Positions 9,527 to 19,596 of a stretch of DNA of 64,000 nt are shown one piece after another (the first letter of the stretch is position 1; each line of letters starts with the position of its first letter). The DNA lies in contig JAKFGP010000008.1 in the NCBI GenBank assembly GCA_021502835.1, positions 372,001 to 436,000 of the forward strand, read 5' to 3'. Made by a program: the position numbers and the translations under genes. The notes under the pieces are model-generated. The model was not told the DNA's origin and ran no database searches. It saw nothing but the letters and a program-made list of their open reading frames with translations. The DNA is from Streptomyces thinghirensis (lineage in GTDB: Bacteria > Actinomycetota > Actinomycetia > Streptomycetales > Streptomycetaceae).

Positions 9527-10872
9527 TTACTGGGCGCGCAGGGCTTCCACGGCCCGCGCGAGGGCCTCGGGCACATCGGGTACGAGGGCGTGCGCCCCGT
9601 CGCGTACGACGTGCCGTCCGCCCACGATCGTGTGCCGTACGTCCGCTGCCGTCGCGGCGAATACGGCCGTCTCGGCGCCGAGCCTGGGCAGCGGCCCCGC
9701 CGTTCTGACCGAGTCGAGGGCGAGAGTGGTGAGGTCGGCGCGGGCGCCGGCCTCGATGGTCCCGGCGTCGTCCCAGCCGAGGGCGGCGTGGCCGTCGGCG
9801 GTGGCGGCGCGCAGCAGGGCGGCGGCGGTCCAGTGGCCGCGGGTGCGGGTGCGCAGGCGCTCGTTCAGCTCCATGGCGCGTGCCTCTTCGAGCAGGTCGA
9901 CGACGGCGTGGCTGTCGGAGCCGAGGGAGAGCGGGGAGCCCGCCCGCTGGAGGGCGGCGGCGGGGCCGATGCCGTCGGCGAGGTCGCGTTCCGTGGTGGG
10001 GCACATGCAGGTGCCGGTGCGGCTGCCGCCGAGCAGGGCGATGTCCTCGTCGGTGAGGTGGGTGTTGTGGACGCCGGTGGTGCGGGGTCCGAGCACGCCG
10101 TGGTCGGCGAGGAGCCGGGTGGGGGTGCGGCCGTGGGCGTCGCGGCAGGCGTCGTTCTCTGCGGTCTGTTCGGACAGGTGCACATGCAGCGGGGCCCGCC
10201 GCTCCTCGGCCCAGCGCGCCACGGTCGCCAACTGGTCGGCGGGCACGGCCCGTACGGAGTGGATCGCCGCCCCGATCCGTGCGTGATCCCGTTCCTTGAG
10301 AACTGAACAGCGTTCCGCCCAGGCGTCCGCCGTCCCGTCGGAGAAGCGGCGCTGGTGGTTGTTCGGGGGCTGCCCGAAGCCGGCGGACAGGTAGCAGGTG
10401 TCGAGGAGGGTGATGCGGATGCCGGCTTCGGCGGCGGCCTCGATCAGGGCCTCGCCCATCGCGTTGGGGTCGGCGTAGGGGTGCCGCCGGGGGCGTGGTG
10501 GACGTAGTGGAACTCGCCGACGGTGGTGATGCCGGCGAGCGCCATCTCGGCGTACACCGCGCGGGCGAGGTCGTGGTAGGTCTCCGGGGGTCAGCCGGTC
10601 GGCGACGGAGTACATGACCTCGCGCCAGGTCCAGAAGGTGCCGGAGCCGACCTGGACGGTGCCGCGCAGGGCGCGGTGGAAGGCGTGCGAGTGGGCGTTC
10701 GCCAGGCCCGGGAGGGTCAGTCCGCGCAGGGGCTCCGCCCCCGGGGAGGGGCGGGGACGTCCGTGCGGACGGCGGTGACGCGGCCGTCGCTCACGTCCAC
10801 GGCGACGCCCGGCTCGACGTGGGTGCCGAGCCAGGCGTGCTCCAGCCAGTACGTCCGCTTGGTGGGGGTCAC
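9527..10872 (-). CDS. hutF: Formimidoylglutamate deiminase
   Basis: Converts N-formimino-L-glutamate to N-formyl-L-glutamate and ammonia, the five-step variant of histidine catabolism. Amidohydrolase motifs: [15 protein letters not shown] (HxH plus HutF-typical HAFHRA), [14 protein letters not shown], and [18 protein letters not shown]. The family tract [12 protein letters not shown] is also present. The GTG at 10872 overlaps the upstream amidohydrolase stop by GTGA, so translation is coupled. Length is ~448 residues, as expected. Indels sit near 10490, 10590 and 10750. Close relatives are 8-oxoguanine and guanine deaminases, but the neighbours hutU and hutI settle the assignment. Confidence 0.88.
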
Positions 10873-12093
10873 GTGCGGGCCAGCCCTTCCAGTACGTCGG
10901 CGAGTGCGCTCACCCCGGCCACGCAGTCGTCCTCGGCGGCGTACTCGGCCGGGGAGTGCGAGACGCCGGTGGGGTTGCGCACGAACAGCATGGCGGTCGG
11001 GACGCGTCCGGAGAGGATTCCGGCGTCGTGTCCGGCGCCGGTGCCGAGGACGGGCACCTTGAGATCCGTTTCCGTGTCGCCGCCGAGGATGCGGGCGAGT
11101 TCGTCGCGCAGGGCGTGGTCGAACTCGACGACGGGGGTGAAGGACTCGCGTACGACGTCGAGGTCGGCGCCGTGGGCGGCGGCGTACTCACGAGCGGCCT
11201 TCTCCACCCCGCCGACCACGGCGTCCAGGCTTTCCTGGTCGGTGGCGCGGGAGTCGAGCCAGCCGCGTACGAGGGACGGGATGGCGTTGACGCCGTTGGG
11301 CTCGACGGCGATCTTGCCGAAGGTGGCGACGGCACCGGCGAGTTTCGCCTCGCGGCGGGCGGCGAGCACGGTCTCGGCGTAGGACAGCATGGGGTCGCGC
11401 CGGTCGGCGAGGCGGGTGGTGCCGGCGTGGTTGGCCTCGCCCCGGAAGTCGAACCGCCAGCGTCCGTGCGGCCAGATGGCGGACGCGATGCCGATCCGGT
11501 CGCCGGACAGGTCGAGGGCGCGGCCCTGTTCGACGTGGAGTTCGACGAAGGCGCCGATGCGGGCCAGCCGCTCGGGGTCGGGGCCGATGGTGTCCGGGTC
11601 GTGTCCGGCGGCCTCCATGGCCTGCGGGAGCGTGATGCCGTCGCCGTCGGTGAGGCGGTGGGCCTGCTCGACGGTCAGGGGCACCCGCGGTGAGCCGGGG
11701 AGCCGACGCAGGCGAGGCCGAAGCGGGCGCCCTCCTCGTCGCCGAAGTTGACGATGCCCAGCGGCCTGGTGAGCCGCGCTCCCTGCCGCGCAGTTCGTCC
11801 AGGGCCGCGAAGGCGGAGACGACGCCGAGAGGGCCGTCGAAGGCGCCGCCGTCGGGCACGGAGTCGAGGTGGGAGCCGGTGACGACGGCGTTCCCGGCGG
11901 CGGGGTCACCGAGCCAGGCCCACTGGTTGCCGTTGCGGTCGGTCTCGTAGGTCAGCCCGCGTGCCTCGGCCTGCTCCCGGAACCAGGCCCGGCAGTCGGT
12001 GTCGGCGCCGGTCCAGGCGTAGCGGCGGTAGCCGCCGGAGGCGGAGCTGCGGCCGACCGGCAGCAGCTCCGCCCACATGCTGTGGAAGCTCAC
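10869..12093 (-). CDS. M20-family amidohydrolase (allantoate / N-carbamoyl amino acid type)
   Basis: A binuclear-metal amidase of the allantoate amidohydrolase / N-carbamoyl-L-amino-acid hydrolase family, ~408 residues. Metal ligands are seen in [15 protein letters not shown] and [11 protein letters not shown]. The dimerisation-domain motif NHAGTT and the substrate-site motifs [11 protein letters not shown] and [13 protein letters not shown] are also present. One frameshift pair lies near 11690-11790. It starts at GTG 12093, overlapping the hutU stop by 4 nt, and its own stop overlaps the hutF start. Lying tightly coupled inside the hut operon, it is a good candidate for the missing N-formylglutamate hydrolysis step instead of, or as well as, allantoate breakdown. 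That role is inference. Confidence 0.85.
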
Positions 12094-13774
12094 GCGTCGT
12101 CACCCTCGCGGGTCTCGGCACCCTCGCGCATCGGCACCCGCACGTCCCGCTCCCCGGCGACCGACTCGGCGATGTCGTACCCGGCGTCGACGTGCCGGAT
12201 GACGCCCATGCCGGGGTCGTTGGTGAGGACCCGGCGGATCTTCTCGCCGGCCAGCGCGGTGCCGTCGGCGACCGTGACCTGCCCGGCGTGGATGGAGCGG
12301 CCCATGCCGACGCCGCCGCCGTGGTGGAGGGAGACCCAGGAGGCGCCGGAGGCCACGTTGACCATGGCGTTGAGCAGCGGCCAGTCGGCGATGGCGTCGG
12401 AGCCGTCGAGCATGGCCTCGGTCTCGCGGTACGGGGAGGCGACGGAGCCGCAGTCGAGGTGGTCGCGGCCGATGACGATCGGGGCGGACAGTTCACCGCT
12501 CGCGACCATGTCGTTGAACCGCTCACCGGCCTTGTCGCGCTCGCCGTAGCCGAGCCAGCAGATCCGGGCGGGCAGGCCCTGGAAGTGGACCCGCTCCCCC
12601 GCCATCTTGATCCAGCGGGCGAGGGACTCGTTCTCGGGGAAGAGGTCGAGGATCGCCTTGTCGGTCCTGGCGATGTCGGCGGGGTCGCCGGACAGGGCGG
12701 CCCAGCGGAAGGGGCCCTTGCCCTCGCAGAAGAGGGGGGCGGATGTAGGCGGGGACGAAGCCGGGGAAGGCGAAGGCCCGGTCGTATCCGGCGAGCTGGG
12801 CCTCGCCGCGGATGGAGTTGCCGTAGTCGAAGACCTCGGCGCCGGCGTCCTGGAAGCCGACCATGGCCTCGACGTGCCGGGCCATGGACTCGCGGGCGCG
12901 GGTGGTGAAGCCGGCCGGGTCCTTGGCAGCGGCGTCGGCCATGTCCTCGAAGGCGATCCCGGTGGGCAGGTAGGCCAGGGGGTCGTGGGCCGATGTCTGG
13001 TCGGTGACGATGTCGATCGGGGCGCCCATGGCGAGCAGCTGCGGGACCAGCTCGGCGGCGTTGCCGAGGACACCGATGGACAGCGGCTTGCGCCGGTCCC
13101 GGGCCTCGGTGGCGAGCTGGAGGGCGTGGTCGAGGGAGTCGGCCTTCACGTCGAGGTAGCGGTGCTCGATGCGGCGGTCGATGGCGCGCGGGTCGCAGTC
13201 GACGCAGATCACCACGCCGTCGTTCATGGTGACGGCGAGCGGCTGGGCGCCGCCCATGCCGCCGAGGCCGGCGGTGAGGGTGATGGTCCCGGCGAGGGTG
13301 CCGCCGAACTTCTTGGCGGCGACGGCGGCGAAGGTCTCGTAGGTGCCCTGGAGGATGCCCTGGGTGCCGATGTAGATCCAGGAGCCGGCCGTCATCTGCC
13401 CGTACATGGTGAGGCCGAGGGCCTCCAGGCGGCGGAACTCCTCCCAGTTCGCCCAGTCGCCGACCAGGTTGGAGTTGGCGATGAGGACGCGCGGGGGCCC
13501 ACTCGTGGGTCTGCATGACACCGACCGGACGGCCCGACTGGACGAGCATCGTCTCGTCCTGCTTGAGGGTCCGCAGCGTACGGACCATGGCGTCGAAGGA
13601 CCGCCAGTCGCGTGCCGCCTTTCCCGTCCCGCCGTAGACGACGAGCTTGTCGGGATGCTCGGCGACCTCGGGGTCGAGGTTGTTCTGCAGCATCCGCAGG
13701 GCGGCCTCCTGCTGCCAGCCCAGGGCACTCGGCGTCGTACCGCGTGGCGCTCGGACAGGGCGGGGTCCGGACAT
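12090..13774 (-). CDS. hutU: Urocanate hydratase (urocanase)
   Basis: Second step of histidine degradation: hydrates urocanate to imidazolonepropionate using tightly bound NAD+ as electrophile. Diagnostic stretches are [63 protein letters not shown] and [20 protein letters not shown] (catalytic Cys and conserved RDHLD). The product is ~560 residues, normal length. ATG 13774 follows AGGAGGCAGACC, a strong ribosome site. Two indels are clear, near 13495 (in [20 protein letters not shown]) and near 12735 (PLFCEGKGP). It is the first gene of the leftward hut operon; hutH is not in this window. Confidence 0.93.
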
Positions 13775-13816
13775 GGTCTGCCTCCTGGTGGCTTGCTCCC
13801 GGCGGATTGTTACTGC

Positions 13817-13830
13817 GGATATTCATATCC
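13817..13830. promoter_or_regulatory. Inverted repeat upstream of hutU, possible operator
   Basis: GGATATTCATATCC is a perfect 6-bp-arm palindrome with a 2-nt centre, in an unusually AT-rich patch 43 bp upstream of the hutU start and between divergent genes. Position and symmetry suit a repressor or activator site for the hut operon and possibly the divergent decarboxylase. The regulator is unknown. Confidence 0.45.
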
Positions 13831-13955
13831 TCGCTTCGTGAATAGAACTAGTCAATACGTCCGTGTCCCGGCACGAACGCGTCGCGGGTGTTTGGCTGGA
13901 TACGTGGGGCGGGCGGCGGGACGGGTCGGCGGGCAACGAGCGGACGGAGGATCGC

Positions 13956-15365
13956 GTGACTGACGGCACGGGCATGAACGGTGGTCTCGGCGGCAGCGAC
14001 GCGGGAGCGGGCGGCGCGGCGGGACGAGGCGGTGCGGGCGGCCGTGGAGCAGGGGCTGCTCGGAGCGGACGTCCCGATCATCGGGCTGCTGGACGTCGCC
14101 GGGATACGGGAGTCGGCGGCGGCGCTGCGGACCGCGTTCGAGGCGGTGACGGCGCCCGGGACGCCCGTGCTGCACGCCTTCGCGGTGAAGGCGACCCCGC
14201 TGGTCCCGGTGGTGCAGTTGCTGCACGAGGAGGGCATCGGCGCGGAGCTCGCGAGCCCGGGTGAACTGGCACTGGCCCGGGCGGCGGGTGTGCCGCCGGA
14301 GCGGACCGTGCTGGACTCGCCCGCCAAGACGCCGGGCGAGCTGCGCGAGGCGCTCGCGCTGGGCATCGCGGTCAACGCGGACAATCCGCAGGAGCTGGAG
14401 CGCCTCGACGGTCTGATGGCCGAGGGGCGAGCCGCCCACGAGCCGCTCCCCGCTCGGCATCCGGGTCAATCCCCAGGTCGGCGGGGGTTCCATCGAGGCG
14501 CTGTCGACGGCGACGGCGACCTCGAAGTTCGGGGTGGCGCTGCGCGACGAGGGGCGCGCGAGTGGGTGGTGCGGGCGTATCTGGACCGGCCGTGGCTGAC
14601 CCGGCTGCACGGCGCACACCGGGTCACAGGGCATCCCGTTGGCGCTGATGACCGAGGGCGTGGCCGAGACGTACGCGCTCGCCGAGGAGATCAACGAGCG
14701 GGCCGGGCGCCGCCAGGTCGACACGCTCGACATCGGCGGCGGGCTGCCGGTAGAACTTCGCGTCGGACGAGACGACACCGACGTACGCCGAGTACGCGCG
14801 CGTGCTGCGCGAGGCGGTGCCGGGGTTGTTCGACGGGCGGTACGGGCTGGTCACCGAGTTCGGGCGGTCGCTGCTGGCCAAGCACGGCACGGTGGTGGCG
14901 CGCGTGGAGTACGCCAAGAGCGCCGGGGGACGGCCGGTCGCGGTGACACATGCGGGCGTGCAGGTCGCGACCCGGACCGTGTACTCGCCGGGGGCGTGGC
15001 CGCTGCGGATCGCCGCGTACGACGGCAAGGGGCTGCCGAAGGAGGGGCCCGCCGTGGTGCAGGACGTGGCCGGGCCGGCGTGCTTCGCGGGGGACCTGCT
15101 GGCGACGGGGCGTGCGCTGCCGCTGCTGGAGCAGGGGGACTACGCGGCGGCGCTGGACACGGGGGCGTATTACTTCGCGCATCACTACGCGTACAACTCG
15201 CTCGCGCGGCCGGGGGTGTACGGGTTCGGGCCGGACGGTTCCGGGGGTGTCGCCTTCGCGACCGTGCGAGAGGCCCAGTCGGTGGCGGAGATCGTGGCGG
15301 AGGCGGGCGGGGCGCACGCGGACGCGCTGACGGTACCCGCCCGGGTCATGACCCGGCCGAGGTGA
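13956..15365 (+). CDS. PLP-dependent decarboxylase, diaminopimelate/ornithine decarboxylase fold
   Basis: A fold-type III PLP enzyme, ~470 residues. HAFAVKAT carries the PLP lysine, DIGGGLPV the phosphate-binding glycines and EFGRSLLAKHG the distal PLP contact. The C-terminal active-site strand reads GPACFAGDLLATG, then GAYYFAHHYAYNSLARP. In true diaminopimelate decarboxylases that strand is normally CESxD; here Cys is kept but Glu is replaced by Phe. The substrate may therefore differ. GTG 13956 has GGAGG five bases upstream but needs a frameshift near 14015 to join the main frame; a GTG at 13981 is the alternative. Other indels lie near 14430, 14500, 14620 and 14750. Confidence 0.75.
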
Positions 15366-15433
15366 CGCCCTGGGGGCGCGGGTACTGCGCGACCAGCCAC
15401 GACGCACCGGCACCGGCACCGATAATCTCCGCA

Positions 15434-16019
15434 TCACACCAGCTCCGCCGTCTTGCGGCGGCTCCGCCCGGGGCCGCGTCGCCCGCCGCGATGCCTGTGC
15501 TGCGGTAACGCACGGACGGCCTTGCCCGCCGGGCGGCCACCGCCGCGGGCGAGCCAGTCCACGCGGACCCACAGCAGGGCCTCGCCGGCCTGTTCGCGGC
15601 GGCCGATCCAGGCGGACTTCAGCCACAGGCCGACGCCGCAGCCGGCCATCAGCAGTCCGGCGGCGGCGGGAACGGCGAAGGCGCTGCCCAGGGCGGCGAG
15701 GAAGGCGAGGAGCAGCCACCAGCGGTGGCCCCGGCGCCAGTTGCGCAGGGTCACCGCACGGTCCTGGAGCACGTCGTGCTTGCCCGCGCGGGCGGCCGAG
15801 CGGGTCAGGGCGGTGTACCGCCTTCGGCGCACGGACGCGACGACCGCCGCCGCGACGATGAACAGCGCGGCGCCCGCCAGGACGCCGATCCGGCGTCCGG
15901 TCAGCCCCGGCACCAGCACCCCGGATGCCCGCCGCGAGTACGCCCAGCCACCACAGCGGTGCCGCCCCCGCCCGTACGACGACGGCGACCCGAGCCAGCC
16001 CCTGTCCTCCGCGCGCCAC
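15434..16019 (-). CDS. Hypothetical integral membrane protein
   Basis: About 194 residues. Hydrophobic segments lie at the N-terminus (APLWWLGVLAAGI), at IGVLAGAALFIVAAAVVAS, and as a pair at WWLLLAFLAALGSAFAVPAA then GLLMAGCGVGLWL. A basic loop (SVRRRRYTALTRSAARAGK) and a basic tail ending RRKTAELV flank them. One frameshift near 15920 joins the N-terminal helix to the rest. The GTG start at 16019 is the first good in-frame start. It is convergent with the decarboxylase. No family is recognised. Confidence 0.6.
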
Positions 16020-16139
16020 GTCCGGCCTCCTCTTCCGTTCTGCTTCCTGCGATGCGTCTGAAGGGTGTGAGGCGAGGCAGGTTAACGGGAGAAGGTGAGA
16101 CGAGTCTGAGAAACGGGCCGTCGGTGCCGGCGCCCCGTG

Positions 16140-16990
16140 TCAGTCCACGAAGAGGCCCCGCACCGCCGCCTTCGTGTCGAACTCCTCCAGCCGGGCCTGG
16201 GCGTCCGGCAGGTCGTCGCACATCGCCTCCAGCAGCACCCGGCCGAGCAGCATCGGCGCGCAGGCGGTGTCGAAGGCGAGGCCGGTACCGACGGCGGCGG
16301 GCAGCAGCAGGTCGGAGACCTTGGCGACCGGCGCGAAGGCGGAGTCGGCGACGGTCACCACCGTGAGCCCCGCCTCCTTGGCGTGGGCGAGCGTGTCGAC
16401 GACCTCGCGCGGATGGCGGGGCAGGGCGAAGCAGAGCAGGGCCGTCGCGCCGGCCCGGACGGCGGCGTCGATGCGGTCGTGCAGCATCGTGCCCCCTCGT
16501 TCAGCAGCCGTACGTCCGGATGGACCTTGGCGGCGAAGTAGGCGAAGCCGTGCGCCTGGGCCGCCGCCGCCCGCAGTCCGAGGACGGGCAGGGGCCGGCT
16601 CCCGGCGAGGAGGCGGCCCGCCTCCCGCACCGGCCCCGGGTCGGCGAGCGCCTCCGCCAGATGGCGCAGGTTCTCGATCTCGGCCTCCACGGCCTGCTGG
16701 TACTCGTTGCAGGAGCCGGTGTCCGCCACCGGTTCCGCGGGAGCGACCTCGCGCAGATGGCGGCGCAGCGCCGGGTAGCCGTCGAAGCCGAGGGCGACGG
16801 CGAAGCGGGTCACGGACGGCTGGCTGACCCCGGCCAGTTCGGCGAGCTCCACACTGGACAGGAAGGGCACCTCGGAGGCGCGCCGCACCATGCTGTGCGC
16901 GATGCGCCGCTGGGTCGGCGTCAGCCGGTGCCCCTCGAAGAGCGCCTGCAGCCGCACGGCCGGGCTGTCGGTCCCGTTGCTCCCGCTCAT
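16140..16990 (-). CDS. RpiR/MurR-family transcriptional regulator
   Basis: About 283 residues: an N-terminal HTH of the RpiR type (RLTPTQRRIAHSMVRRASE, then LAELAGVSQPSVTRFAVALG) followed by a sugar-phosphate-isomerase (SIS) domain (LPVLGLRAAAAQAHGFAYF, ALLCFALPRHPREVVDTLAH, GLTVVTVADSAFAPVAKVSD). SIS domains bind phosphosugars, so the effector is probably a sugar phosphate. ATG 16990 follows GGGGGAGCACGTC. One frameshift occurs near 16495. The neighbours are not obviously sugar genes, so its targets are unknown. Confidence 0.8.
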
Positions 16991-17157
16991 GACGTGCTCC
17001 CCCTCGCCGCTATTCACTGTCCCCGATTCCTGCATACCGTTATACAGCGAGGCGGCGGCCCGCACGACGCCGAGCGTCCCCCTCCCCGGCCGCCCCAGTC
17101 ACAAGACGGGGGCTAACCCCAGTGCCGCCGGCGCTCCGGCTGCCTACCGTGGGAGCC

Positions 17158-17593
17158 ATGACGGGAATGGACGGGCGGGACACCGACCTCAAGAAGGAAC
17201 TCGACGCCACCCCTGCAGACCCGCAGGGAACTCGGCGAGGAGTACGAGTCCGCGCTGGTCGACTCGTTCCTGGAGAAGGTCGACCAGCGCATCGACGGAA
17301 CGGTCGAGCGCCGGGTGCGCCGGCAGCTCGCCGAGCAGCAGATGGCGACGGCCCGGGACAGCCGGTCGCCGAGGCCCACGGACTCCTTCGGCGAGCGCTT
17401 CGGCTTCGGCATCGTCTCGCTGGTCCTCGCGGTCCCGCTGTCCGCGATCGGCGGCGGCGTCGCCGACCTCCCCGGGCTGCTGGTCGCCTGGGCCGGCATC
17501 GTCGGGGTGAACGTCGTCCAGGCCGCCCGGACCACTCCCGGTCTCTTCGGACGGCGCCGGCACGCCGACAAGGACGACGCCTGGCAGGACTGA
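17158..17593 (+). CDS. Small membrane protein, hypothetical
   Basis: About 145 residues. The N-terminal part is charged and helical (LGEEYESALVDSFLEKVDQR, then ERRVRRQLAEQQ). Two adjoining hydrophobic segments follow (FGIVSLVLAVPLSAIGGG and LPGLLVAWAGIVGVNVVQAA), then a basic tail. This layout is common among Streptomyces DUF-type proteins. An extra C near 17213 shifts the frame; the corrected product begins MTGMDGRDTDLKKELDATLQ. It is followed by a strong hairpin terminator. Confidence 0.65.
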
Positions 17594-17603
17594 GAAAGGA
17601 CTG

Positions 17604-17659
17604 CGCGGGGGACCGCCGCACCCCCATCACTGGGGGGGCGGGACGACGGCGGTCCCCGC
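17604..17659. terminator. Hairpin terminator
   Basis: A near-perfect inverted repeat, with arms at about 17604-17618 and 17647-17659 (GCGGGGACCGCCG against CGGCGGTCCCCGC with one bulged G), lies 10 bp after the stop of the small membrane protein. The rest of the 17660-17972 gap, between this site and cbs, shows nothing I can name. Confidence 0.65.
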
Positions 17660-17972
17660 GGGGACGCGCGGTGCCGGGCCTCACGGCCGGGGCGGCGCGT
17701 CCGTGGCGTCCATGGAGGTCCGGGAGCCGCTCCGGAAGGTCCTTGACGCCGTTCGGTGCCGGCCGGGACGGGGAGCCGCTCCCATCCTGCCGACAACCAC
17801 CACTGTGCCGGGCGCGTGTTAAGCGTGTGCTGCGCGAACGTGACGTGCGCGTACCACTTCCGCGAAGTCCGCGGAGATCATCGGGCGCTCCGATTCCGGC
17901 CGCACGGCCGCTGGTTCACCCGGCGTTCACCACGACTTCCCACACCGCTTTGCGACGTCCCGCTACTTCCCG

Positions 17973-19362
17973 CTACTTCCCGCTCTTCGCGAGGAAGGAC
18001 AGCAGGTCCTGACGGCTCACCACACCGGTCGGCTTGCCCTCGACGAGGACGATCGCCGCGTCCGCGACGCCGAGCACCGACATCAGGTCCGCGACCGGCT
18101 CGCCGGAGCCGACCTGCGGCAGCGGGGCCGACACGTGCTTCTCCAGCGGGTCCTCCAGCGAGGCGCGCTTGGCGAACAGGGCGTCCAGCAGCTCGCGTTC
18201 CACGACCGAGCCGACGACCTCGGCGGCCATCACGTCCGGGTGACCGGCGCCGGGCTTGACGATCGGCATCTGCGAGACGCCGTACTCGCGCAGTACGTCG
18301 ATGGCCTGACCGACCGTCTCGTCCGGGTGCATGTGGACGAGGGACGGGATGTGGCCGCCCTCCTTGTGGTTCAGGACGTCGGCGACGCGCGCGCTGGGAC
18401 CGGCGTCCTCCAGGAAGCCGTAGTCGGCCATCCACTCGTCATTGAAGATCTTGCTGAGGTATCCGCGCCCGCTGTCCGGGAGGAGCACGACGACCACGTC
18501 GTCCTCACCGAGCCGCTCGGCCACCTCCAGCGCCGCGACGACCGCCATGCCGCAGGAGCCGCCCACCAGCAGGCCCTCCTCCTTGGCGAGGCGGCGGGTC
18601 ATCTGGAAGGAGTCCTTGTCGGAGACGGCGACGATCTCGTCGGCGACGTTCCGGTCGTACGCCGTCGGCCAGAAGTCCTCGCCGACGCCCTCGACCAGGT
18701 AGGGGCGCCCCGAGCCGCCGGAGTACACCGAGCCCTCGGGGTCGGCGCCGACCACCTTGACCGCGCCGTCGCTGACCTCCTTCAGGTACCGGCCGGTGCC
18801 GGAGATGGTGCCTCCGGTGCCGACGCCGGTGACGAAGTGGGTGATCTTCCCTCCGTCTGCTCCCCACAGCTCGGGGCCGGTCGAGTGGTAGTGGGAGAGC
18901 GGGTTGTGCGGGTTGGAGTACTGGTCCGGCTTCCAGGCGCCCGGCGTCTCGCGGACCAGCCGGTCGGAGACGTTGTAGTAGGAGTCCGGGTGCTCGGGGT
19001 CGACCGCCGTGGGGCAGACGACCACCTCCGCGCCGTACGCGCGCAGCACGTTGATCTTGTCGGTGGACACCTTGTCAGGGCAGACGAAGATGCACTTGTA
19101 GCCCTTCTGCTGGGCCACGATCGCGAGGCCCACCCCCGTGTTGCCGCTGGTCGGCTCGACGATCGTGCCGCCCGGCTGCAGGGCTCCGCTCTGCTCTGCG
19201 GCCTCGATCATGCGCAGGGCGATGCGGGTCCTTCACCGAGCCGCCCGGGTTGAAGTACTCCACCTTGGCCAGGACGGTCGCCCTGATGCCCTTGGTCACG
19301 CTGTTGAGCCGCACCAGCGGGGTGTTGCCGACGAGGCTGATCATCGAGTCGTGGAAATGCAC
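17973..19362 (-). CDS. cbs: Cystathionine beta-synthase with C-terminal CBS domains
   Basis: A cytoplasmic PLP enzyme that condenses serine (or O-acetylserine) with homocysteine to give cystathionine in the transsulfuration route. The N-terminus [14 protein letters not shown] and the PLP lysine in NPGGSVKD are followed by [11 protein letters not shown] (phosphate loop) and [17 protein letters not shown]. The C-terminal third has two CBS motifs (about residues 340-455; [13 protein letters not shown] and [20 protein letters not shown]), which usually sense adenosyl ligands. The product is ~462 residues. GTG 19362 has GGAGAC upstream. One indel near 19230 splits the N-terminus. Cysteine synthase is the close alternative but lacks the CBS pair. 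Confidence 0.92.
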
Positions 19363-19416
19363 CGTTGTCTCCGGATGCTGCAAAAGGTGTGGTCAGTTAT
19401 CGGTCCGGCCAGCCAT

Positions 19417-19478
19417 GGCCTGCCCGGCGGATTTCCGCCTGCCGTCCGGGCGGCAGGCGGAAATCCGCCGGGCAGGCC
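19417..19478. repeat. Perfect 28-bp palindrome between divergent genes
   Basis: The arms 19417-19444 and 19451-19478 are exact reverse complements, separated by a 6-nt loop (TCCGGG). The sequence starts GGCCTGCCCGGCGG and ends CCGCCGGGCAGGCC. It lies 55 bp upstream of cbs and ~118 bp upstream of the SGNH gene, in both 5' regions and not after either gene. That is unusual for a terminator. A very stable hairpin would form in any transcript crossing it. There is no U-run. Confidence 0.85.
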
Positions 19479-19596
19479 AACGGCCTGCCGGCCCGGCCCA
19501 TACCCCGTGACGGTCGTTCACTCCCCGTTGAGATTGGGCGACCGTCCGTACGGGGCAAGCACTGGGTGTACGGGTTGGAGGAGGTGGCGGCGACGT

